A DNA stretch of 64,000 bases, taken from Ceratodon purpureus. Lineage: Eukaryota > Streptophyta > Bryopsida > Pseudoditrichales > Ditrichaceae. Location of the stretch: assembly GCA_014871385.1 (NCBI GenBank), contig CM026426.1, positions 26,944,265 through 27,008,264 on the forward strand. The letters are read 5' to 3'. Below, piece by piece: positions 1 through 10,400 of the stretch (position 1 is the first letter of the stretch; each line of letters starts with the position of its first letter). The notes below the pieces were generated by a model, which was not told the DNA's origin, did not search any database, and was given only the letters and a program-made list of their open reading frames with translations. The position numbers and the translations under genes are program-made.

Positions 1-50
1 CAGAACATGGGCTGAAATATTGTTCAGAATAGCACAACACAGATGTGAAG

Positions 51-1347
51 TCATCTTCTCCTAGGTGCTTTCCTGGTTGACCTTCGGATGGCAAGTGGTA
101 AGGCATTGTCTCTACACATTTTACTCTTACACTTACAAGAAAACTGAGGTAGGTCCGGATCATCATTGTTAAAATTAGTGCCATAGTCCCAAGTTAGTTC
201 CTCCCCAGGCCGTATGATACGATTTGCAAAAAATGCTACATGATAGAAGCGGCGATCCACACTCTCTATCGAGACAGGTACATCCACTAGGTTAGAATCT
301 TCACACCTGTAATGAGAGAGGCCCACCGTCAGGTCAGATTGAAAACGTGAGGACAAAGACCGCTGAGTATATAGAATATGGTCGCAAGTTCTAACCTGTG
401 GTTCAAAAACCTGGCCACATTTCCAAACCGAGAAGAGTCCAAGCATAGTGCACTGTGGTCGTCCAGTTTCCGCTCAGTGGCCCAGTCAGCATCAAGTTGC
501 AAGCTATAGGACTGACCCCCAACTACCTCCAAGTTCCTAACCATTTGCTCAGCATTTGTTAAAATCTCTCCCGTCAACTCAAAAACAAACGCACCTCTAG
601 GAATTAGCTCAGTCGTCCGAATCCCCCACCCCGTATGGGCTGTAGGAGAAACCTCTACTTGATACTTCATCCCCTGCTGGACAACACGATTGCCACAATC
701 ACGATGACACCTACACTTGACATTGCACTCCTTAACAAAAAGACGACCTACATGACCCCGGCACACTGAATCTCCATTAAAACAGCGTGCACCCTTCTTA
801 CAGTAATGTGCATCTTCTTCGTTGCGTGGCTCCAGGTACGCGTCCTCCAATTGGCCTCCTTCACTATATGCAACGCCTCCCCGTGGACTAGATTGGCATG
901 CACAAGTACCATTCGCCCCCAAGCATTCCGGGGAACATATACAGAAGTCCCCGGGGCGGAGGCTTTGAAGGGTGGTAGGCACGACTGCTTGGTCAAAGAC
1001 CACACTCGTATTCATATATTGAAAGTATGTCATAGCAATTTCAGACTGACCGACAAGGACAGGAATCCTCTCTCGCCCCTTAGATAGGTCTGCTGCATCA
1101 TACCAAGCTTCAGCCTGGTTGAATCACATCCCAACAGACCACCTTCCCCTCGTCATTCTCTTAAAAATAGAAAAGATAGGTTCTAGGACTGCAGGGGAAA
1201 ACTACGAAAAGTACAAATGCAAAGGAAAAAAAAATGGGCCGCAAATAGCACAACCGCATGGGGAAAAAAATAGACAAGCTTTGAACCTTCCCTGTTAGGA
1301 AGACCTCAGTGATGAGGTAAGATACATTAATATACCTGCAAATCCAT
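51..1347 (-). CDS. SUVR4-like: SUVR4-like histone H3 lysine-9 methyltransferase (SET domain)
   Basis: The predicted nuclear enzyme transfers methyl groups from AdoMet to histone H3, probably Lys9. Proposed exons are 1347-1336, 1114-396 and 306-51 (328 codons plus stop). The introns 1335-1115 and 395-307 have GT/AG ends and the spliced frame is exact. A Cys-rich pre-SET region (many CxC and CxxxC pairs) spans about residues 40-130. The SET domain shows GWG, then RFLNHRC, then ELTWDYG; a post-SET CxCxxxxC follows (CKCKSKMC). The NHRC form, instead of the commoner NHSC, is typical of plant SUVR1/2/4, as is the VPV..ES.D..FYHVAFF stretch. The start ATG encodes only MDLQ in exon 1, so the long N-terminus of angiosperm SUVR proteins is missing. 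Further 5' exons cannot be excluded. Family call is firm; exact start is not. Confidence 0.82.
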
Positions 1348-1438
1348 TCTATGCAAGCATTCTACCGCAGCTCAATAGATCAAAAAACAAAAAAATTAAA
1401 CACTACAAGCAATCCTACTGATTGCTGAAGCCTGTATT

Positions 1439-4400
1439 CTATGTGGCAACACCTCTCCGCCGTTTCTGTGAGGCTGCGCCACCTACCTTGCCGCCCTTAA
1501 CCTTCTCATTCTTTTTCCCCTTTGCCCTGGTCTTCTCAGCAGACTCCTCTGCTGCTTGCTCTGCCTCCTTGGCGGTGCGTGCCCTGGTCCGCACATTGAC
1601 TTTAGGGACAGCAGCGGGACTCCCACTCACTCCGGCAATCCCGGCCAGCTCCTTGTATGTGGTCCTGTCGGCTGAGTACAGATTCTCAGGTGCAGTCTGA
1701 TGTCCCGGCCCAACATCATCCTCCACATTCGGCCCCTTCATCCTCTTTGCTCTTAGCTTGAAAGGAGACCCGGGCGATACTGACTTCGACACCTGGGCTC
1801 CTTCTTCCTCCGGTGCTCCCAACGACAAGTCCTCCAGAAGATCCGCTTCATCCACCGCGGCTGCCTCCCCACCGCGGCTGCCTCCCTCCTCTACAAGCAA
1901 CGTTGCACCTCCCTGCTCCTTTGCTGCCGGCTCCTTCTGCTTTGCTGCCGGCTCCTTCTCCTTTGATGCACCCTCGGCCTTCCTTCTTGGTATCGCCATG
2001 AACTTTGCAGCAGCCTCCACCGACACCAGAGTCTCAACAAATCCCCCAGCCGTGATTCCTGCATTCTTCGACACCAGATCTCCCCAAAGCCCTCTTCCCT
2101 TGCGCCCTGGCAGGCATTGTGACCCCGGCTTGGGGGGCGATATTTCCTTCCTCTCAGGCTTCTCCGGCGTGTCCTTCCCCTTCACCCCTTGCGGTCCCTT
2201 CTCTTTTACCTACGGTTCCTTCTGTGCATGCGGTCCCTTCTCCACTGCCCGCGGTCCCTTCTCTTCTACCTGCGGTCCCTTCTCCTCTGCCTGCGGTCCC
2301 TTCTCCACCCCCTGCGGCCCCTTCTCCACTACTTGCGGCCCCTTCCCCACTGCTTGCGGCCCCTTCTCTACCCCCTGCGATCCCTTCTCCACTGCGTGCG
2401 GTCCCTTCTTCACGACGCCGGCACCTTGATCCGCCTTCTTCCCGCTCCCACTGACACCAACAGCAACAGCCCGATCACCCTGACCCCCTCCTTCTTCCCG
2501 GGGACTCATCACCTCTACATAATCCTGCTCTTCCACCTGCTCTTCCACATCCCCTTCAACGTCTGGCTGTTGTGGGCTGCCTTTTCTTTGGGCTGGCTGT
2601 GAAGGGCGCACCTCCACACTGATGTCGCCGTCTCCTGCCTCCTCTGTCCCCTCTTCAGACGACTCATCATCAGACGAGCTTCCATCCGAACTCGAACCCT
2701 CTTCGGTAGTGCCAGAGCTCGAACATAGGGGGGACATCTTGACGGTGGGCCCTTCGTCATCTGAAGAATCCTCCCCCGACTCCAGGTCTGGTTCAGACCC
2801 CTTCAAGTGAGTGCCCTCCGCGAGAGCCTCCATGACCACCTTCTCCACCGGCTTCTCCAACCTTGGTTCATCTCTTGAGCGTACACTCTCGCCCCTCAAA
2901 ATCGGGTGCGGCACACTACCAAACTCCTGAGGCACGGCTCCAGAGCATGCTGCCTGACTTGTCTCCCCTTCGAATGTTAGTCCCGCGTTGTTGAAGGCCT
3001 TCTTTGGTGATGCAAATCGGAGGCTAGAACCTGCCACGACACAAGAGATTAGAGTCTATACACATAGTACATAATGTAATTTCAGTCGACCCGCACAAAT
3101 GAAGCAGTACTATCACTATGTATTGGATTTGAACTGCTGGACCATTTGTACAGGTCCGCAATTCGGAAAGTACTGTAGGACCAGGACTCAATCTATGTTT
3201 ACCACGTAGGACTTCTAGTGCCAAGTTAAAAAAAGACAAGAAATACCTGTTGTAGCTTCGTCAAGTACAATGTCGTCTGTGTACAGCACCGTAAGTACAT
3301 TTCAACCACATGGAGTACATAAGATACTTGCTCTAAGTAGCCGCATGTACCTGAAGATTAGGCCTACTATACAAATATGACATTTCCAGCGCCTAACCAA
3401 AATCACCAAGTACTATGCAACACACAATAATCCTCCACATTCTGTGAAGCAACTTCTTGTACACATGTTGCATTTACTGAACTTGACACTAATATACAAA
3501 CATGACATTTCGAGCGCCTAACAAAAATCACCAAGTACTATGCATTACAGAGTAATCTATGGAATTCATCAAAGCAACTTCTTGTACACATATTGCATTT
3601 CAACTGCGACACTAAGATACACGTTCAGTCTCATGCCGTTAGTGAAATTGGACTCCTTATACACTGTGCAAGCTTAACTGAAACTAAGATCACGATCAGA
3701 TGAGGGACAGCAACCAAAACAAGTACACCGTGTACAACCTTACCTGCCAACACTAAACTGGTTATCCTTACTATAACAAACTTCTAGAACTCAGCAGAAG
3801 TGGAACAAAGACATACTACACTGTGAGCTTCGAAGTACATAAGCACTCGAATCCCTACAGAGCACAACAAATACTATTCATTGCAAAGCACATAATAAGA
3901 GTCTGAAAATTATGTGCTCTTGAACTTACCATCCAAAGGCACCTTTGCCATTGCCTGGTTTCTTCTGTCTTCCATCAGTCTCCTCCTTTCTTCGGCCAGT
4001 CCAAGCATTCGGGCCTTCTCCACCAAATCCGCAGGTGGCTCTCCCCAACCGAAACTTCGGTGCCAATCTGGGTGACACATCTCCCCACACCCTGTGGCCA
4101 CGCACTTACAGCTTCGAACAAAGACAACTGAAGCACAGAACGGATGATACAAATGTCTACAAGAGGTAACAACCATGTCATTCTGCGGGAATGGGAAGGA
4201 ACATAAGCAACAAGTTGTAATCCTGATCAACGAGGCCTCATCAGAAGAACCAAACCTGGGCAGAATTGATTCCCCAGCCGCATACACCATTGGACTTGGC
4301 GTATAGTTTAGACTACTCCTCCCTTGCTTCAACTGAAACTTCTCGGCTGCAAGGGCATCAAACTGAAGCTGACCCGACTCCAATTCCCTTGTTAACACCT

Positions 4401-5925
4401 GGATCTCAGCCTCGGCAGCCTCGAGCTCCTTCCTCGCAGCCGCGACCATCTTCTCCTCCTCATCCAGCTGCTCCTGAATTCCCTCCATCTTGATCTTCTC
4501 TTTGAATACATCACCCCCTCCCTCTTCAAGTGCTTGGATCAACGCCGTCTTCTGCTCCTCCTGTTTCCTCAGTTGTCCCATGCCCCATTCGGACTGCTTG
4601 CTCTTCCAAATGGCTTGGTCAAGTCGTTCTGTTGCCTCCTTCTTCAGCTCCCGCTTAATCTTTTGCTCCAAGAAGATAGCCTGCATTAACCCCTCCACGT
4701 CTTGCAGCCGCTCTTCCACTGCCTCCTTCGCCAACCTCCCACTTGGAGCACGCGCCGCCGCATCCTCCTGCAAGCAGACTCCCGAGGCCATGGCGGATTC
4801 AAGTCCTCCCCTTGACTCACCCGGTGCCCCACGACCCCTCACCCTCATCGCATCACCTTGCTCCACCTTCCCTTCCCAGCCGGGCTCCACCTTGATGCCG
4901 CGCCATTCCTTCCCTCTCACGTCCACCTTCTTCTTCCCCTCCTCAGCCGTGGACTCCGCAATACTCTTGCGCAGCTCCTCTAGCTTTCCCCTATCCAGCT
5001 TGTATCTACTCCTCTGGCGCTTATTGGTCTCCTCCCCGAATGCACACCAATTCACTCGACCCCCTCCTTCCTCGTACTCCAGAGCAATCCCTTCGGCAAA
5101 CCTGATTGTAATCAGGTTCGGATTCTCCTCCTCTTCATGCTGGTATAGAATCGGGTGCAAGTATTTCACCCTGTCCACCACCTCCTGAACTTCGCAGCCC
5201 TGCCAATAAAATCCACTGCGGCCTCCATCTCCGTATGGCTTTCCAAATAACCTGCGCACCGTGTCACCTGAAACTGTGCCTCGACGGAAGTGGTGGGGAT
5301 TGTCTCCCTCGTTGGAGAGTCCATACTCTCCTGCGAAATCCGCCTTCTTCAACTCCCGCGGGGGCTTCTTCAGCCTCTCAATCTCTTCATCGACGTCCTC
5401 AACGCAATTGAAGGCCTTCTCGGAGCGTACATTCCCCTTCCCCTTCTTCTTCGCGGTGGACTTCAACACTGCCTGCTGTTCTCCATCGTCCTCGTCGCGG
5501 CTTTGTGCTCGACCTCGTGTCACTCCCCCTGTCTTCTTCAATGCCGGTGTTGCAGCCCCTTCTTCCACCTCGCGGCTTGGTGCTGGACCTCGTGTCGCTC
5601 CTCCCATCTTCTTCTGCGCCGGCGTTGCAGCTCCTTCTTCCACCTCGTCCCAGCCTCGTTTGTCTCCTCGGTTGGCAGCTGACTTCTTCCGGATCTCCTT
5701 GGCCTCAGGCTCCTGCGCAGATGACCCGCGTGCCTTCTTCCGCGGACCCTCCCTCCTAGCGTCGTCTTCATTGGGGGGGAAAGTTCGTACGTGAGCGGAG
5801 AGCGTAGAGCGGAGAGCGGTGAGCGCAGAATGGAGAGCACAGAATTGAGAATTAGGAAAATTTTCAAAAGCAAAGTAGACCCTATAACCGTGGAAAATTA
5901 CTAAATTAAGGCTTGATTTTGACAC
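1439..5925 (-). CDS. Unknown two-exon gene: coiled coil, RING-like Cys/His cluster and EKGP repeats, with an in-frame TAG
   Basis: I do not recognise this protein. Exon 1 is open from 5925 to 3930 and ends at donor GTAAGT; exon 2 runs 3030-1439 after a GGCAG acceptor. The split Gly codon is restored and total length divides by three (1,196 codons). Exon 1 encodes a basic N-terminus, two 26-residue repeats (VEEGAATPA..KK near 5490-5660), a Lys/Glu coiled coil, and a Cys/His cluster (CCLC, CRHLYHPFC, CKC, CGEMCHPDWH; about 4030-4190) that resembles a RING-type zinc fold. Exon 2 is acidic and Ser-rich, with about a dozen six-residue EKGP repeats at 2166-2420. A TAG at 2210-2212 interrupts the repeats where Gln is expected. 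No upstream in-frame ATG is visible (5925 is GTG), so the 5' end is unresolved or decayed. It may be a repeat-family gene. Confidence 0.5.
3031..3929 (-). other. Intron of the coiled-coil/RING-like gene, holding a two-copy 125-bp tandem repeat
   Basis: The 899-bp intron starts GTAAGT (3929-3924) and ends GGCAG (3035-3031). It holds two diverged copies of a roughly 125-bp unit, starting near 3368 and 3493. Both begin TATACAAAYATGACATTT and share GCGCCTAAC and CACCAAGTACTATGCA. No coding potential was seen. Confidence 0.6.
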
Positions 5926-5960
5926 TTTTTTTAGAAAAAGAATATATTACCGTGGAAATT
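5780..5960. repeat. Copy 1 of a dispersed 5'-flank repeat rich in GCTCTCC/GCTCACC
   Basis: The stretch upstream of the coiled-coil gene combines CCACGGTTATAGGGTC with runs of GCTCTCCGCTCT and ends at CTCACGTAC. Read in the gene's direction, the same order of blocks recurs on the plus strand at 24470-24670. This suggests a shared promoter or leader of a gene or element family. The second copy is not followed by homologous coding sequence that I can see. Confidence 0.55.
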
Positions 5961-6533
5961 AGGGTTATCTCTGGTAAGAATTTATTACGTTTGTTCTCTA
6001 AGATACAAATTAGGGCAAATGTCATGATGACGTCATGTATATATTTTGTTATATTTCTCATGGATTTAGGCAAGATATAATGATCAGGCGTTAAGTTTTA
6101 GATCAAACAAATAATTCTTTCATAGGATTATGTAAATGCAGAAGGAAAAAAACAACTTTCACAGAACATAAAGGAGGCAAGGTTTGAAAACTTCATGGAA
6201 TATTTCAAAATTCGTGTATAATATCTTAACTGCTGAAACCAAGATATACCTTGTTAGAGTCCTTGTCTTCATCAAAGATTACTCTCTCTTCGTAGGCAGC
6301 AAAGCATCTTCATTTCAGTGATACAAGTAGGAGATTTTCATCATCAAACAACACTTGGTAAGCTGGGTTCCAGAGAAGGAGGTCACTCTTGGTTTCTTGA
6401 GCTTCTCTCTAGATGGCGTATTTGGATAGTGACACAGTCCTTGGCATGCTGTGCTGTATGCGAAGGTAGCGTAGGAGTTCGGGGATGTCAATCTGCAAGC
6501 TTGCCTGTAACGTTTTAAGACTACAAGAATTCA
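5961..6533. other. Spacer without recognised gene; contains one arm of a diverged direct repeat
   Basis: This AT-rich spacer holds no ORF I can defend. Bases 6190-6250 (GGAATATTTCAAAATTCGTG, then GCTGAAACCAAGATATACC) match 7074-7133 at about three quarters identity. The two copies flank the small ORF at 6534-6917 as direct repeats. Confidence 0.4.
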
Positions 6534-6917
6534 GTGTGTTGCGCGATGCCGAAGGTGTGTAATGCGAGATCCAGGAGGACGAGAGCGGCTGTAGGTTTGC
6601 CCCCAAAGGCACCGGCGAGTTATGAGGAGCTGCGGCCGTGGCTGCTGGAGGTGGAGCGCGCCAGGAAACGAGGCATGGACCTGCCACCGTTTAGGCACAT
6701 CGGAAGCCTCCATGTTGGTGAAGGTGAATGGCGTTGGACAGTGCTTTGTACCAATGAGCTTCTCCGTATTATGGAGTTGTCTCTAATCCCGTATCCCTTG
6801 CTATCGAACGTCGATGAGAATCCAGTTGTTCAGCTGCCCGAAGTGATCATATCGGATGGCGAAACTTGCTGGTTTGATATGGACAAGAGTTGGACTGTAT
6901 ATCCTTCGAAGGATTAG
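6534..6917 (+). CDS. Small unknown protein
   Basis: The 127-residue reading frame is not recognised. A second ATG (MPKVCNARSRRTRAAVG) four codons in is the likelier start, giving about 123 residues. The N-terminus is basic; the middle (YEELRPWLLEVERARKRG) looks helical; the C-terminus is acidic with Trp residues (ETCWFDMDKSW). Composition looks more protein-like than the shadow frames around it, and no tandem repeat explains its openness. It lies between two diverged direct repeats (about 6190-6250 and 7074-7133), so it may belong to a small mobile unit or a local segmental duplication. It could also be one exon of a larger gene. Confidence 0.35.
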   Translation: MCCAMPKVCNARSRRTRAAVGLPPKAPASYEELRPWLLEVERARKRGMDLPPFRHIGSLHVGEGEWRWTVLCTNELLRIMELSLIPYPLLSNVDENPVVQLPEVIISDGETCWFDMDKSWTVYPSKD

Positions 6918-7430
6918 TACTGTGAAGTCTAGTGGGGTGTTCGAATACAATCCTTAAGATTTGGTCATTCATTGGATCTACATACGAGTATTCCAGCATG
7001 ATGGTTTTAGATAATATAGATGATTCTAGAAATAAGAAAAGAAAAATCAACTACAAGAAATGGTCTTAGAAGTCCGTGGAATATTTCAGAGTTCGTGTAC
7101 AATAATGGAGTAGCAGAAACCAAAATGTACACCAACTCGAGAATAGGTAACATGGCTATGCAAATGTGGGATTTTGAATGAGTAAAATATAAATAACAGC
7201 ACAATATTATATTTGAGCCTTTATTTTGTAACATTTCATTCTTCATATTATATTTTGAGCATTACAGTTGTGACATTTCATCCTTTACAAACACGGAGAC
7301 AAATTGGATATGAGAATCATAACAAGTTTAGGTTTAGGGTAGTAGAGTAGACGAAGGATTACCCAATGAACTCCAATTAAATCAAATCAAATCAAATGAA
7401 AACAACAATAGACCGAAGCCTACTTCAAAC
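6918..7430. other. Spacer with second arm of the direct repeat; no gene seen
   Basis: AT-rich sequence between the small ORF and the 3' end of the ParB-methyltransferase gene. It holds the second copy of the diverged repeat at 7074-7133. The 7260-7430 part probably includes that gene's 3' UTR, with short (AATCA)n runs at 7376-7396. Confidence 0.4.
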
Positions 7431-10400
7431 TCACAACATGCTACAGTCGGTACTTTCACTCTCAGAACTAGATGACTCTGAATCTCCTTCTACCGCCTCG
7501 TCATCGATGAATAGAAGGGCCCTGGGATCAAAAGTAGTTGGCCGACTAGGAACATATGTAAGGGCTCCAGATTGAAACGCCTGTGCTAAGCCCTCTGCGT
7601 AGTCCGGAAGTATGAAAGGCTGAATCGGGCTGGAATGAAGACGCCACGATGGAGTGGACACTGATGTTGGCCCACGTGGCGGTGTTGCTGAAACTACTCT
7701 GCAATAGAGAACCGATTGTGGTTAGATAGAGTACGTAGAGCTGCAAAGAGAAGTAATGCTTGGATAATTTGAACAAAGAATGAAAGACTTACACCACTTA
7801 TCAGGTCGTGGTCTCTTTGGAGGCGCTTCGCCTGTTGCTGCCGGCCTTGGATGTTTAGGAGGGCCCATGGCGGATGGTTTGAGAAGGGCGTTGAATATGG
7901 CTTCGTCCTCCTCAAAAGCGAGAATGTGACGACCAACAGCCTGGGCGGCCTTGATGGAGGCCCCTGAAACTCGAAGAGAAACAAAGAAATGAGAAACTTT
8001 GGAAAAAACGAGAGGAAAAATGAAGCAGAGATATGTAAGAGAGATACCTGTCCCAGCATTCCAGTCAACGACTATGTCGCCGGGCTTGGACAGCTCCTCA
8101 ATGATGTTCTGCATCATCTCAGGGGATTTCTCCCTTGGGCCTCTCCACGGCACCTCCCCATTCATGAGCTGAGATTCGGCATCGGTGAAGTTGAAAATGG
8201 CATCACTCTCGGTAATGTTGAGGAGCCCATGTATCAGGTCTTCCTTCTTCGTCTGGAAGGAGAAAGTACTGCCACTACGAACGTAGACGCGAATCCAGAA
8301 CCGCATAGTCTGGAGTCAAGCAGAACTAGTGAGTAAAATTAAGCGGAAGGGTTATCAGTAAGCGAAGAGAAGGGCATGTTTAAGAAAAGTACCAAGTTCT
8401 CGGGGTTCGTAGGAGAAGTCAGGCCGAGTACATTGACACCCCACCAGTCCTTGAACAGCACGTATCCATTAGCAGCAGCTTCTTCCTCGATATCCTTAGC
8501 CAGCTTCTGATCAGTGTTGTAGATGAGGCAGATGGCACCATCTTTCTGCAGGAATTCATCTGCAAAATGGAAGATGTCGTACAAATAATCCTTGTAGCGA
8601 GAGTTCCAAGGCGGAATACTCGTGGGGGGAATGGAAACGGATGGGACGGGAAGATTCTCAGGGATGTCGGCAATGATCAAGTCGACTCCCAGATGGTTCT
8701 CTTGTTTGCACCGGTCCGGAACTTCGTTTTCGCGGCCTGCTCCAAACTAGAGGAAACAAGAAAGGAGAGTTAGTAACTACATAGCGAGTAGAGGTGGCAG
8801 AATCCAGTAGATGTCAAAATATAGGAACAAACCTTGCGAATGAAGTCTTGAGTCTTGATCCAATCCGGGTCGCCCCCTTTATTCTCCCGTCTCCTATTTC
8901 GCCGTAACAAGGAATCCACAGATGAGTTGAAGACGGAAACATGTGTGGAAATCGAAGCTCCAGCTGAAGAAGTTGTTTGAGGATATAGTTTGGCCTTCCT
9001 CTGCTGAAGGAGACCTCTGGTGATCTCCGAAGCACTGATCGATGAAGGAGCCGGCGAAGAAGCTGGAGAAGGGTTGGTAACGATCATACCCGGAGAGGGC
9101 TCTGGTGCCTTCTCAGCTGGCGCGGAAGAGTCTGCACCAGTTTGCTGTGATGCCTCAGACTGAGAACGCAGAGATTTCAGTCGCCTTCCTCTCCCTCTCT
9201 TTGGTGGTGGAGCAGAAGACTGATCCTGTTCTCCTTCACGACCTTCTGCATCATCCACGGAGTCCTCCGCCACAACCTCACCCCCATCGTGTAGAGTCTT
9301 GACGTCCGCCTCTGAGTCAATCGTGAAACCACGAGAGCAATCAAGATACCAGCATCCCTCAAGCAAGTGAGAAGCTTTGTACCTTTTCAACTGTTGAGGA
9401 GAATAGATACACTGGTCCGAGGTTTTCGACGTCCAAGAAAGGAAGTAGCTTGGGAACTGCTGAACCTTGATTACCCCCTTCAGAACAAGCTGTCGCTTGA
9501 AGTACCTATGTAAACCAATATGTAGAAGGTTAGTATCAAAGAGATAAAGAGACCTCGTTCTGGAATTTGAATCTGATTAAGAGGAATGTATCGTACCGGT
9601 AAGTAACCCGCTTGACAACTTGGGCGGTTCCAGGAAATTTAGAAAAAATGGACTTCTTGTCGAAGGGCTTATCTGCTGATTTTCCAATGAACGTAGGGAA
9701 GGCCTTGTCCCACAAGAGAATACGTGAACTCTCCACATAATCGCCCGGCTGTTGGACATCAGGAAATGCCATCCAATTTATATCGAGGTTCTCCGTCTTG
9801 AATATGTCCTCGACTTCGTGGATGACGGCTTCCTCCAACTGTAATACAAAATTGATATAATTAGCAACGAAGAAGGAATACGGTAAAAAAATAAAGGAAC
9901 AAGTAATTGGAATGGATTTCTTATAAAAATTACCCCAGCCCAGAATGAAGCTTTGTTCAACCATGGGTCGAAGTCGGTGTCTTTGAATTCAGATGGCAGA
10001 AATCTGTAAGACGTTCGAGCACTCGGGGATGAGTTCCACCACTTCAACCAACGAGCCTTGTATTTGGGCTCAACGGCCGCAGGAACAATCTTCTGAAGCT
10101 TATCCACTGACATCTCAGGCTTATTGTTGAGACTGAAATGGCGATTAATCTGCAAGAATTACCGAAGTTTGAGAAAGATAAATACAGAAATTATTGAAGT
10201 CATGCGAAACAGCGAATTGAACAATGATCAGTGAGTCACCTCATTGAGGAAGTCGTCACCATTCTTGGGATTTGCAATAGCCAAGTACTTGGTGAAGTCC
10301 TTCTTCTTGATGGCTTCGACCATTCTCTCTGATGCCTCATTCATAACATCCCAAACTGCACTTGCAGACTGCTTATCCTTAGGTGTCTTCATGCGGTAGG

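Noticed and set aside
1758-2602. Plus-strand Ser/Pro- and Cys/Gly-rich ORFs
   Set aside because: Shadows of the minus-strand EKGP-repeat exon; their openness follows from the low-complexity sequence.
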